Positions 1 to 11,560 of a stretch of DNA of 64,000 nt are shown here, piece by piece. Positions within the stretch are counted from its first letter, which is position 1, and each line of letters begins with the position of its first letter. Position numbers and translations under genes: made by a program. Location: positions 2,294,001 through 2,358,000 of the forward strand of contig JAHBBC010000001.1 in NCBI GenBank assembly GCA_019915015.1, written 5' to 3'. The notes below the pieces were generated by a model. The model was not told where the DNA came from. It ran no database searches and worked only from the letters and a program-made list of their open reading frames with translations. This DNA comes from Auriscalpium vulgare. Taxonomy: Eukaryota > Basidiomycota > Agaricomycetes > Russulales > Auriscalpiaceae.

Positions 1-1651
1 TTGATGAGCACCGGGGAGCGGAGGGGCGCGGGGAGAGCGGAGAGGTGCTTGTGTGCGGTCGATGCGAGCTGGACTTGGTCTGAGGGGAGAGGCGCCAGCG
101 CGGGAAGGAGCTAGCAGGACGGAAGGACATGTCTCAATGATGAACAAGGTGGAGGAAGTAAAGGGCGTGCGTACCGCTCGCTCAACGCCGACCCAGGCAT
201 CCCGCACGGCGACACGGACGCGCCAGCCCACCTCGTCGGGGGCCCACAGCACACGCCACCACGTCAACCTATCCAGCGCTGGCTGCACTACAGCATCGGC
301 CCCGTCCATGGCCGCCATGACCTGGATCTTTTCTTTCCCTTCTGCACCACCGGAGACGCGCGCGTGTGCGTCCCTGCGTGTTTGCGCAGCTTCTCCGCGC
401 AGGATGCGCACAATGTGCGTCGCGGCCCGCAGTTCGTCCGCGGCAACTGACAGTGCGTTGCGCAGCGTCGAAAGCGACGCGCGCAGCAGCGCGGCGGCCT
501 TCCGCTCTGGTGCGGAGGGCTCAGTTGCGGATGTTGATGCGGTCGGGGGGAACTCAGCGGACAGGGATCGCATGAGGGTGGTCAGCCCGGAGCCGACGGC
601 GTCGTCGCTGTAGCGCTGCACATGAAGGGCATTCGCTGGCGCGGCACCGAGGGCGCGTACGCCGGAGTATGCACGAGCAGGATCAATGAGCAGGATCTTG
701 GGGGAAGGTCCAGGTGGGAAATGGGAGGATATGTTAGAGATGACGGTTTCGGACGGCGATGCAGGTGAAGGGGCGGTGACAAGGACAACAGCATGTGGAG
801 GAAGTGGGTGGTGTTGAAATGCCGTTGAGATGGTATTCAAGGGGGTCGTCAAAGGATTGATGACAATGAGGGGGACGTCAGCGGTGTAGAGTGCACGGAG
901 ATTGTCCTGGGAGGGATGAGAGGGCGTGTGAGGCGGTCTGAGCTCGGCCAAGTGTACAGGGACCGTCAATGATTTGAGAAAGGATGATGATAGATGCAGC
1001 GAGGCTACTCCGGCTGGTGGAATGACAGCATCCGTGGTCGGCTCGCCAGTAGGCGGTGGGGTCGGGTCGGAGGCGTAGCTACAAGTGTTCATCCATGTCA
1101 ATGGTAAGAAGTTGCCAGACGGGTGACGCACTTTATATCGAGCCTATCGATCCCTTCTAATCCCTCCCAACGATTCCTTACGCGCTCGTTCTCCTCTGAG
1201 GAGGAAAATGGGTCCTCGAGCAGTGCGCTCACAAGGACATCCGCGCCAGCGTACTCGTCCACGGGATATACTATGGCCCGACCTCGTCAGCTCCTCATTT
1301 ATCGGACACGAGACCAGACTCACCAACAACCTTCAATTCGCGAGCGCTCGCAGTCACACCGGACAGCTCATCCGAGACGTTCTTTAACAGCGCACTCCAG
1401 AAAGCGAAATCGGGGGATTGGGGGGAGAGTACGCGGGGAAGAAGACCTCGGGTAGTGTGAAGAGCCGTCAGAGTCTGAGCATGCTCGAGCCTGTTAAGAA
1501 CAGGCTTGGTGGAGTTGTGAGAGCGCGGGGGTGGGTGCTGCTCGGGTGTAATGACTGCTGGAGCGACGTAAGAGCGCACGAGGAGAGAGCGACTGAAGTT
1601 ATAGCTAGCTGAGCGACGGGTCGTATAGAAACAGGATGTCCGCGAGGACAT
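1..1651 (-). CDS. Mitochondrial Mmc1-like protein (partial at left edge)
   Basis: Four exons are visible on the minus strand: about 1651-1324, 1282-1132, 1078-175 and 110 to the window edge. All joins are GT-AG and keep frame. The start at 1651 was chosen because it opens with MSSRTSCFYTTRRSAS, a basic, hydroxyl-rich, acid-free stretch typical of a mitochondrial presequence. Downstream come a helical N-terminal part (NRLEHAQTLTALHTTRG) and a long C-terminal part with a strand-rich segment (DVPLIVINPLTT). The overall plan resembles the fungal mitochondrial family annotated as Mmc1, whose C-terminal part is dynamin-like. That name rests on general resemblance and is less certain than the gene itself. 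The first intron, 41 nt, is short, so an alternative acceptor is possible. The C-terminus lies outside the window. The gene is divergent from the chitin synthase, with about 170 bp between the starts. Confidence 0.6.
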
Positions 1652-1818
1652 GGAGAGCCGACCGTGGACGAGTGGATGCCGACGAGGCGCTCGGAGCGGA
1701 GGAGGATGATCATGCCGCGACGCGCACACATGACCACGTGCTGTTTGCCTTGGCTTACGCGCCCAACGCGTCTGCCCGTTCAACCAACACGACTGCGCAA
1801 TCTCTTCCGTCCATCGCC
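1652..1818. promoter_or_regulatory. Short divergent intergenic region (Mmc1-like / chitin synthase)
   Basis: Only 167 bp separate the two predicted start codons, so the promoters must overlap or lie within each other's 5' region. No clear TATA box is seen. The chitin synthase frame stays open upstream to 1636, so a longer N-terminus is formally possible. Confidence 0.4.
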
Positions 1819-4800
1819 ATGCATCCACGCAAGGTGTTGCCCTATGCCAACCACGCGGCCGACAACGAATACGAACACCTTGACGATGAAGACGACGACG
1901 ACGACGACGACCACTTCGACCCCCGCAGCCTACCACCACCTGCACTCGTCGCATCTGGACTGAGGGGAAACACCCTCCCCTACCCTCAGCCATCCGTGGC
2001 GTCGGACATAGGCAGGATTGGCGACGCCGTAGACGAGCTACAAAGCCGCTTCTCAGCGTATTCCAGTACCGCCGGGAGGGCCAGGCTGTCTACGACCTCT
2101 GCTGCCCCCGATTCCAGGTCCTCTGCCTATTCAGACTTCTCATCGTACTCCATCCAGCCACTCATCTCGCACCCGCAACCGGCAATACAAGTTCACGACG
2201 ACAATGGCCGGGCGCAGGATGCCTCGCGGCCACTGTCCTACCTACCCACGATCGACTCGGGCGAGCCCCTTCGATGGGAAGACACGATCCCTGCCCGGGA
2301 GGACCCATTCACAGAGTCCTCTGCATACCGCCAGGCTGTTGCTTCGTACAACGCCGCAAGCGTACAGCGCCCACCTTCTCAGGCGTCGACCGCCTACGAT
2401 TACTCTCGCGAGCCCACTCCTCAACCGACCCCCTCCGTCCGCGCCACATCCACCGGACCCTTCGAGACCCCTACCCGCCTAGTCCAGCGCCGAGAGATGA
2501 CACCGCAATATACCGGGACCCCCAAGTATATGGACCACTTCCGCCATGACGCGGAAGCCTACGCTTCAGGCGCGTCCCGCTCGCCGTACGGCGGCACCCC
2601 GCGCTCGCGCTCGGCAACACCCGCACTGGAGGAGGAAGATGACTATCATGCCCTCGCAAACACCAGTGTCCAGTACACAGGAACGACGCAGCCTCCCGAG
2701 GGCGAGTACGACGATGACGGCGAAACCGATTACAATGAGAAGGGGGACTACGACGACGACGACGACGACGACGACGGCGAGACGGAGTATGAGGAAAGCG
2801 TGAAGGAGCCGCCACCTCCGCCCACGCCTGTCGAGACGAGACATTTTGGGCCAGCGCCTACCGGGCGGGTACAGCGGCGACATATGACGAAGAAACGCGT
2901 GCCACTCACAAATGGAAACCTTGTTATTGACCTGCCCGTGCCGCCGAGACTAGTATTACCGCGCCGCGGGGACGCGGAGGTCATGAAAACCCGCTACTCG
3001 GCAGTCACCTGCGATCCTGACGACTTCGAGAAGAGCGGCTTTTTCCTTAGACAAAATGAGCTTGGACGACGCACGGAACTGTTCATATGCATTACTATGT
3101 TCAATGTAAGTCGACTGCCGCAATATGCACACAGACTTGACTAATCGAGCTTCCAGGAAGATGAGGTACTTTTCTGCAGGACCCTGTACGGGGTAATGCG
3201 GAATATCACGCATTTATGCTCCCGGAAGAACTCGCATACATGGGGTATAGATGCATGGAAAAAGGCACCGTCTTCCTCATTGCTTTCTTTGCCCATGGCT
3301 CACTGGCTCTTAGGTTGTGGTGTGCATTGTTGCAGACGGGCGGAAACGCGTCAACCCGCGCGTGCTCGATTGCCTGACCCTGCTAGGCGTGTACCAGCCC
3401 GGTGGACACATGAAAAACATGATCAACAATAAGCCTGTTACAGCCCACCTCTTTGAGTACACGACGTCTTTTGCGCTGGATCCGGATCTTCACTTCCGCT
3501 ATCCCGACAAAGGCATCGTCCCGGCTCAGATTATTTTCTGCATGAAGGAGCGCAATCAGAAGAAGATTAATTCGCATCGGTGGTTCTTCAATGCTTTCGG
3601 GCGACTGTTACAGGTACGTTTGTTTTCAGGTACAAGCGAGTCGTCTCAAATGAATAATTTCGCAGCCCAACATCTGCACGCTGCTGGACGTGGGCACTCG
3701 ACCGGGGAATAAAAGCATATATCACCTGTGGAAAACGTTTGATCTGAATTCAAACGTTGGCGGAGCATGCGGCGAGATTGCCGCGTACAAGGGCAAGCGC
3801 TGGTCGGCCCTGTTAAATCCTCTGGGTACGTCCACTATCAGTGCCGTTGGGAGGTCTATTGATTGACCTCGCAGTCGCCGCCCAAAACTTTGAGTACAAG
3901 GTTAGCAACATACTCGACAAGCCGACCGAGAGCCTGTTCGGATATATTAGCGTGCTGGTATGTAGTATGCACTACAGCTTGACAAGTTGCTCACGATATA
4001 TTCGTAGCCCGGAGCATTCTCCGCGTACAGATATATTGCCTTACAAAACGACAAAATGGGTCGCGGCCCACTAGCTTCTTACTTCAAGGGCGAGGTCTTG
4101 CACGGGCGCGACACAGATATCTTCACCTCAAATATGTGTATGTCTGTCTACAAAATCATTTCTGTCTTCACTGAAAGCGGTCGCAGATCTGGCTGAAGAT
4201 GTGCGCCATCTGTTCAGCAAGTTAGCCTCATGATATGGACTGATTACTCTCCAGCGCATCCTTTGTTTCGAGCTCGTGGCCAAGGCCAACAGCAACTGGT
4301 AGCATAGTCTCCCACGCATGCTCTACTCCAGTGCTGACCTCTTGCGTTACAGGGTCCTTCGCTACGTCAACAGTGCAGTGGGCGAGACGGACGTTCCCGA
4401 CGCACTTCCCGAGTTCATCGGTCAGCGGCGCCGATGGCTTAATGGTTCCTTCTTCGCCGCGACGTATGCCATTGCCCACCTTGGGCAGCTCATGACCTCT
4501 GGCCACAGCATCAGCCGCAAGGCTGCTCTCTTCGGCCAGACGGTGTACAACATCATCAATCTCATCGCGTCGTGGTTTGCGATCGCAAGTCTCTCTCAAC
4601 AATGCGCAGTAGGCCCTCGCTAATAACTTCTGCACCAGGGCAACTTCTACTTATTTTTTGTGATCCTGACGTCGTCGTTGGAGTCGCCGAACTTTCACAT
4701 GCACCCCATCCGATACTTCAACTCTGTCGTCCAGGTAAGTAGTGTGATCTCTGATTTGATCGCTACTCAATCGAAGACGGCCCGTTTGTAGTACTTCCTA

Positions 4801-5965
4801 GCGTCTATTGTCATAGCATGTTTCCTTTTTTCGATGGGCAACAAACCGCGCTCGTGAGCTTCCATACTTTCTCTGCACGGAGGGTAGTCTAAACATCCAT
4901 TGTGCAGATCGAAATGGAAGTACAAACTCATCTCTATCTTCCTTGCCATCCTTATGGTCTACCTCTTATTCGCCGCCGTCAAGTGCGCGCTTGCTGCGGC
5001 CAAGCAAGGCGGCACTGCCTATCAAGTCATGTTGTTTAGTATCGTTGTCACATATGGAGGTATGTCTCAGCCGCATGTTAAGTGCTCGGACTGACGACGC
5101 CTCGGCAGTATATACCTTCGCAAGTTTCTTGGCGTTCGACCCATGGCATATGTTCACCAGCTTCATACCCTATCTCCTATTATCACCCACCTATATCAAC
5201 ATCCTTAATATGTGCGCCCGCTTTCTGTTTGCCGTTGATTTTGCTGATTCTACGGTTTTCATTAGCTATGCATTCGCTAATCTGGACGACGTAGGTATCT
5301 CATCCATGCTTCCGCGAGTCAATGTCTGATCACCATCGCCGCGCAGATCTCGTGGGGCACGAAGGAGGATACTACCGTTGACATTGACCTCGGTGCCGTC
5401 ATCCAGAATTCCCAGTCTCAGGTCGACGTCGAGGTGCTCGCAGAGGCCGCCGACGCCAACGAACTATACGACACCGCCATCTACAACTTGAAGAATCGCA
5501 CGCCCGTTATCCGCGGAAATGGCACAGTGTCCAATGCGGAGAAGGAGGCTGCGGCGAGGGACTACTACGCTGGCGTCCGGACGAACGTGGGCTTCTTCTC
5601 GTAAGGTTTATCTGTTGACACCAACTGATACATTCTCGCCTAGGTGCTCCTGGCGTGGGTTTTGTCCAACGTTAGTTTTCATGCGTTTGGTTCTGTCTCG
5701 TGCCTAACGACTGCATTGCCGCTTAGGGCCTTCTCGTCGCGGGCATTTTAGGCGGGGGTCAATCGACAGAGACGTTCGCGCCCGGTGGTAAAGTCTCTGC
5801 TGCGAAAGCCTATATGACTTTCGTGCTCGTGTTTGTGGGCCTAACAAGCATCATTGTGCGTGGTTGTGCCAACGGTATCCGCTCATCGACTGTTCGCTGA
5901 CTTCCACCTGACAGAGATTTCTGGGGTCAACATGTTATCTTGTCGCACGGATATTCACAGGCTAG
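1819..5965 (+). CDS. Chitin synthase, division 1 (class I-III type)
   Basis: This membrane GT2 enzyme polymerises UDP-GlcNAc into chitin for the cell wall. The spliced protein has a long low-complexity, Asp-rich N-terminus (runs of D near residues 20-30 and 310-320). It is followed by the chitin synthase 1 N-terminal motif around ELFICITMF and [10 protein letters not shown], then [16 protein letters not shown], the catalytic EDR, and the UDP-sugar/product motif QRRRW in [13 protein letters not shown]. At least six hydrophobic segments follow, including a pair at the extreme C-terminus. Start 1819 ([10 protein letters not shown]) is the ATG closest to the recognisable protein. The stop is TAG at 5963-5965 after a last exon encoding [16 protein letters not shown]. 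Two splicing oddities are present: intron 3265-3313 seems to use a GC donor, and the EDR motif depends on a 14-nt exon at 4187-4200. The exact class within division 1 is not resolved. Confidence 0.92.
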
Positions 5966-6356
5966 AGGCTTCGTCGCTGTATTTATGTTTATCGTATGCC
6001 CTTGGACTATTTTCATGTTTTATTACCTGGTTTCGAGGCTGATCACGCTCAGCTGCACGAGAGTTTGACCGATGTCACGTGGTCGCGTCAAGACTCCAGG
6101 ACCAGGAGCGTCCAACGGTCATCCACACCGCCCTTGCATGGTACCTATTGTCGCACATCTTTCCAAGCAGCAAGATGAAATGCTAAAGCTGCGAAATCGC
6201 AGGGGGAAAACGCGTGGCATGACTAACTGAGATCGATCGTACTGTCACTTACTTTGATTTCGCACGCCTCTTGTATCCTTTGTCGGTCGGAGTGCTGCAG
6301 CTCACCTACTCTCTTTCCGGCGACAGCTGAACATCTCTCTCAGGTGCTCATAGCAC
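5966..6356. other. Intergenic, chitin synthase 3' side
   Basis: Probable 3' UTR of the chitin synthase and spacer. No conserved frame is seen on either strand. Confidence 0.4.
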
Positions 6357-6775
6357 ATGCAGGATGTCATCAACGTGTGTTCTGCACAAATCGCTGAGGA
6401 GCTCCTGGATGCCCTGCGCTCGACCGGTGGCACCGTCTACGCTGGCAAGAGCAAGGTTCTCGATCTAGGCCACCGCCGCGTACAGGACGACTTCCGGATG
6501 GCTTTTCGGCTGGTCGCACAGGATGCGTACCCCAAGTTGATGAGCGACGCGGTCTACGCCGAGAAGATGCAGCAGGAATCGAATGCCACATACACCATGG
6601 ACTATCCCCACGCCCTCGTATGCCCCTAATAATGATGGCCCACATATCCGGCCAGCTATTCAACGAGTGTTCCACGATTTTGAACTCCTCGCAGCGTGGT
6701 CGTTCTCGCACAGCCTCGCCATCCAGTGTGTGTTTTCTGAATACCTCACGTAGACTTTGCTGGCAATGGTGGTAT
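6357..6775 (+). CDS. Doubtful small gene or gene remnant
   Basis: An open frame starting MQDVINVCSAQ runs through a plausibly coding stretch (TVYAGKSKVLDLGHRRVQ, DAVYAEKMQQESNATYTMDYP) to a possible donor at about 6617. Possible short exons follow up to about 6775, each bounded by GT/AG, but the reading frame cannot be fixed. I do not recognise the protein. The composition looks coding: charged and aliphatic residues alternate and low-complexity runs are few. However, there is no clear end and no signal or membrane segment. It could be a degenerate copy of a longer gene. Only the first 260 bases are moderately supported. Confidence 0.3.
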
Positions 6776-7287
6776 GTCCAGTTCCAAAGCTATTGAATTT
6801 TCTGCGCGCTGAGTTGAAACGGAAGACGCGGCGTCAACTTCGTCACGCCCGGCGGACGAGTCTCAACCGCGAACGCCATTGTTCGAAATCTCCGATGACC
6901 GCACAAACTATCTTTGTCTTTATATGATTGTAACTGCACCGACTACACCAACGTCCGATCATCCTACCAGTCACGGTGATATCTGAGTCATGTATCCATG
7001 GCAGCGCTGACTGCAATTTCAAAACGTCGAAGGAGCGTCCTCAGAACCCTGCTATCGTAGACACTACGTCTTCTCGCTCTCACGCACGGTCAGCAGATCA
7101 AGCCCTCGTGGAGCCGTGTACGCTGCGGGAACGCCTCTGCTCGTATCGGCGACGCTGAAATGTCTGTGTACGCCTGATTCCCAACTTCGGACACCACGCC
7201 TTCTCACCGAAGCACTATCAAGGACGCGCCCATGGTTCTACTGCTGCTTTTCCATCTGCAGCGATAAGCCTCCTCGTCCATCGCCGT
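6776..7287. other. Intergenic upstream of OPT gene
   Basis: No supported gene. Short open frames on both strands lack family features. This presumably contains the promoter of the transporter gene. Confidence 0.4.
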
Positions 7288-7296
7288 CTATATAAG
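7288..7296 (+). promoter_or_regulatory. TATA box of OPT transporter gene
   Basis: The sequence CTATATAAG lies 50 bp before the ATG at 7346, a usual TATA position for a fungal gene with a short 5' leader. Confidence 0.5.
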
Positions 7297-7345
7297 ACAA
7301 TGCTCGTGACGGACCTTCGGTGGCCTCTCCCATCTCCGCCTCAGG

Positions 7346-10300
7346 ATGTCTGATGATGTACCACAATTGACGACTCGACGCGGCTCGGATTCGTCCACTC
7401 CGGACGAGAAGCATCTTGCTGACGTTTTCTATGAGAAGGAGGTCGACACAGATAGCTCTGATTCCGTCTCGGACAAGGTCATCGAGAAGGCAGAGGATGT
7501 AGCAGTCCAGGTGCGTCCTCCCAGCATCTCGTCTGGCTTTGCAGAGCTGATTTTATGTTGGGATAGATCATCTCAACCGAAGACGACCCCGAGCTGCCTG
7601 TTTTCACGTTCCGGACCATCTTCCTCGGTGTTGGTCTCAGCGCTTTTGGTGCGGTGCGTGCCCCCCTCTTGAGTTCTGCTACGTCCTACCCGCCGACTTA
7701 TTGCGCGAATAGGTTCTAGGTACTATATACACATTCAAACCCCAGAACGCATCAGTATCTCAGCTGTTTTGCCTTATCATTGCGTATGTATTCGGAACCG
7801 CGATGCATGGTCAGTCAGAAGTCAGGAAGTCAATGAGGTTCGATCTACGTTGCTCACGCTCTCATGTCAGCCATACTTCCAAGTCATGGCTACTGGCGCT
7901 ACCTGAACCCAGGGCCATTCAATATCAAAGGTTGACCTACAAAAAAAAATCCATGCGCCGTCATCTGACATGGAGAGCCAGAGCATACTGCCATCGTGAT
8001 CATGGCTTCGACGGCGTCAACTGTCGCCGTGGCCATGGAGGTCATCGCGGCTTTGGGTTAGTTAATAACTGTTGCGTGTATCAATCCCGCTGATTTCAAG
8101 GCACTGCAGATTTGTTCTACGACATCCACTTGAACGCCGCTGTCGCTATCTTCCAGATTTTTGCGAGCCAGATGATTGGTTATGGAATAGCTGGTCTACG
8201 TCAGTGCCGCCACTCCTTCTTCGCGAGTGAAACTCACGAAAGTACGCCCTCAGTGCGGAATTTGCTGGTGTATCCCACATAGTGAGGGAGGTCGCTGTCT
8301 CGGTATGATTTCCATTGACACACTTTTGCCTCCTTACAGCGCGTTCTATCCTACCTACATCTCTGTCGTGAATTTATTACAGAGCCTTCACTTCGGAGGT
8401 TTATTGAACCACAAGAAAAGGTATGTTTGATGCTTCAAGTTGGGCGAGTTCTTCGTTGAGTGACACCAAAGGCGCTATTTCTGGATCGTATTCACCGCGA
8501 TATTCTTCTGGGAATGGTCTGTGTATCTACCAATCGTTATGACTATCTCTCACATCGATTTTCGATCTATAGGATCCCTCAATATCCGTTCCCATTATTG
8601 ACAGCGATATCTGTCATTTGCTTGATAAGCAATGGCCGCTCTTCATTCATCCGCAACCTATTTGGTGCAGGATCTAGCAACGAAGGCATTGGTCTGCTTT
8701 CATTCAGCACGTCGTGGACTTTGATTACTCAAGGCAGCCCTTTGGTATGGCCGTGGCAGACCCGTGAGTTATGCGTTTCATCAAGCACTGTCAGCGCTAA
8801 TCGCGAGTGCACAGAGGTCAATTCATACAGTATGTCATACGCCGGCTCAGCCCTGCTGGGCATCTGACCAAACCCACAGTCGGCATGGGCCTCGGATATA
8901 TCGTCTTGACCGCATGCTATTACGGCAATATCTTCGATGGCCGCGATCTTGTCTTCATGTCGACATCCCTCTTTGGCAGTGATGGTGATGTGTACAACCA
9001 ATCCGCTGTTCTGACCCCGGACAACAAGCTCGACCCCACGAAGCTCGCAGAATTCGGACTGCCACGGTATACCACGACCTACGCAATCTCACAGCTGGCA
9101 TACAATCTGTCGCTTGGGGCGGCGTTCGTACATATCTCCTTGTGGCACTGGAAGGAACTCAAGGCAGGTTCGTCCGGTTGCTGTGGCCGTTTCGCCTAGT
9201 TCCACTTGCCCATTACCTGAAGCTTTTGGTGGTCTGAGGTTCTTGACCAACAATCAGGACATCGACGACCCGCATTACAAAGGTGAATCATCCCCTTGCA
9301 TCGCATGTACCGAGTAAATCGCACCTGACACCAAGCCATCAGAGATGCAGAAGTACCGTGAGGTTCCTCAGTGGTGGTACCTCACGCTTTTCATAGTCTC
9401 GCTTGCCGTCGGCATCGGTTGCAGCGTGGGTTTCGATATTCTGACAACGCGCGCCCAGTCTGACCGTGCGCGAAATTTTGACTTAAGTACGCAACGGGAG
9501 ACGGCACAGTGCTTATGCCATGGTGGAGTATTTTGCTCTTCACTGCGCTGAGTGCTTTCATTGCAATCTTCCTCGGTTTCAGTAAGCCCCATGATTCCGT
9601 CATTTTATCTCTGAGCCAACCACACCGTTGTAGTAACCGCTACAACTGGATTCAGCATTTCCATCAAGTACGCTGTTCAGATCCTCGCCGCATTCATTCA
9701 CCGGGGCCAGGCTATGTGAGCGCGGGTCCGCCTCGCCAACCGCGCTTGTGCCTGATTTGTGCATTCTCCGTTAGCCCCGTTATGTATGCAAACTTGTACG
9801 GGAATAGCACGACGTTCCAGACCCTGTACCTTCTACAAGGTGAGCCTTTTGGATAGACAAAGTCGTCTATGCAGATTCACTGTTTTTCAGACCTCAAGTT
9901 GGGCCAGTACACAAAATTGCCTCCGAGATGGACGTTTGCAGCCCAGATGGCAGGCTCCGTCGTCGGTTCAATATTCAACTACACGAGTGCGCGTGTTGAT
10001 ACTCTCGAAGCACTAAGGCACTGACCATGTTGCAGTGATGATCTCCATCGTCTCGAACAACCGGGACGTCCTGCGGGACCCCGTTGGCACGCGCATCGTA
10101 CGCAGTCGCATCACTCTCACCAAATGTAGTCTGACTGCCCTTCTGTTCGTCCCAGTGGAGCGGCTGGATCGTGCAGCAGTACAACTCCGCCTCCGTCGCG
10201 ATGGGTGCGCTCGGCACGGAGCTCTTCACACACGGCAAGCCCTACTGGCTCGTGCCTTTCGCGATCTTCATGGGCTTCTTCATGCCGCTGCCCTTCTGGT

Positions 10301-10808
10301 TGGCGCACCGCTACCTCCCACGCGACGCGTGGCTCTCGCGCGCCGCGGCGTACATCAACACCCCGATCATCCTCCTCTACATCGGGTATCTTCCGTACTC
10401 GGTGAACGGGCAGTGGTGGTCGTGCCTTGTGATCGGGTTCGCGTCGCAGTACTGGGCGCGGTCGAGACGACCGAAGTGGTTCAAGAAGGTATGGGCGAGA
10501 TGTGTGCTTTGTGCGGAGGTGGCTGACCGCGTGCGCAGTACAATTATATCACGTCGGCAGCGCTGGACGGCGGTAGTCAGGTCATCATTTTCATCCTGGT
10601 AGGACTAATGCTATCCCTGCCGCTCGTCATCGGCACTCACCTTTGCACGCCAGAGCTTTGCCGTCTTCGGTGCGAGCGGAAATGCAGTTGCCTTCCCGAA
10701 CTGGTGCGTACGCGTTGACCGGTCATCCGACGCTAATAATCGGAATGCCTTCACAGGTGGGGAAACCCTGCCACTCTCTCCGTGGACAGATGTGCAGCAA
10801 CAGACTAG
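7346..10808 (+). CDS. Oligopeptide transporter, OPT family
   Basis: This is a proton-coupled importer of small peptides, and possibly metal chelates or glutathione, in the plasma membrane. About sixteen exons splice to a long multi-pass protein. It opens with an acidic cytosolic N-terminus (MSDDVPQLTTRRGSDSS) and the first helix TFRTIFLGVGLSAFGAVL. OPT hallmarks follow: LNPGPFNIKEHTAIVIMAS (the NPGPFN-KEH motif), YPTYAFYPTY, WIPQYPFPLL, GWIVQQYNSASVAMG (close to the family's second signature), and WWSCLVIGFASQYW-RRPKWFKKYNY near the end. The stop TAG is at 10806-10808. One exon (8815-8829) is only 15 nt. The TATA box lies just upstream. No neighbour suggests a substrate, so the specificity is unknown. 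Confidence 0.93.
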
Positions 10809-11560
10809 TGTTAGGTGCACGTCTGTATGTGTATTCAATGGCAGTGTATGCGTAACGCGTTGGTTCGCATGTGTAGCCTTCAAAATCACTTCCTGTCACC
10901 GTCACTCTCGCCACAATGCTATGATCAACACACCTGTACCATGCTCTCAAGGCCGCGCCCGTCGAGCTTGCACTTGCGATCCGTGTCATCCGTATACGCG
11001 CAGCGAATTTGGATAGCCCCATATCGAGAGCTCCTAAGCGTCCCACTACAATCAGAAAGTTAGAATAGTCAAGACTGTCCGAGAACGACTGCGTGCAACG
11101 AGGAGCGCCGGACAACTCGGTATAACGCTCTTTGAGAAGCTGGCCCGGATGTGAGGAGGTGTGAAGAGGCATCTGAGAGCAAGCAGAGAAGTTGTTGAGT
11201 CCATGATGGGAGGACCAAGTCACCGAGCAGCGCGACCAGCGACCAGCGACAGTTTTGATGTCCCGCTGGGGTGTACGGGATCGTTGACCAGAATTCCAGT
11301 CAATTCGCAGGTGCGATGGACAGCTGGAAGCGACTTGCGTTAGTTGCACGCCATGAATGTGTACAGTGTGAAGAGCATCTGTTGTCTCCACCATGAGAGC
11401 ACTTCCTGCAGCCGTCAAGCACGTCCTGATGTATAGCGTGTTGTATTCATTACCTGCGCAGAGAGGACCAAAGGATCCGGACAGCCTAATGTACAGAAAT
11501 GAGTAAGTATGGAGGTCAGTTAGGCAGCATACAGAGTGTCTCTATCATACACCGCCTGCT
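10809..11560. other. Convergent intergenic region
   Basis: This lies between the ends of the transporter and the membrane-protein gene. A long minus-strand open frame here (about 11418-10723) has no coding-like composition or family motif, so the region is treated as 3' UTRs and spacer. Confidence 0.4.

Noticed and set aside
1889..1912. GAC repeat as a microsatellite of special interest
   Set aside because: It is in frame and codes the Asp run of the chitin synthase N-terminus, as does the second run at 2748-2777.
10723..11418. 231-codon minus-strand frame after the transporter
   Set aside because: It overlaps the end of the transporter, has no family motif and lacks typical coding composition.
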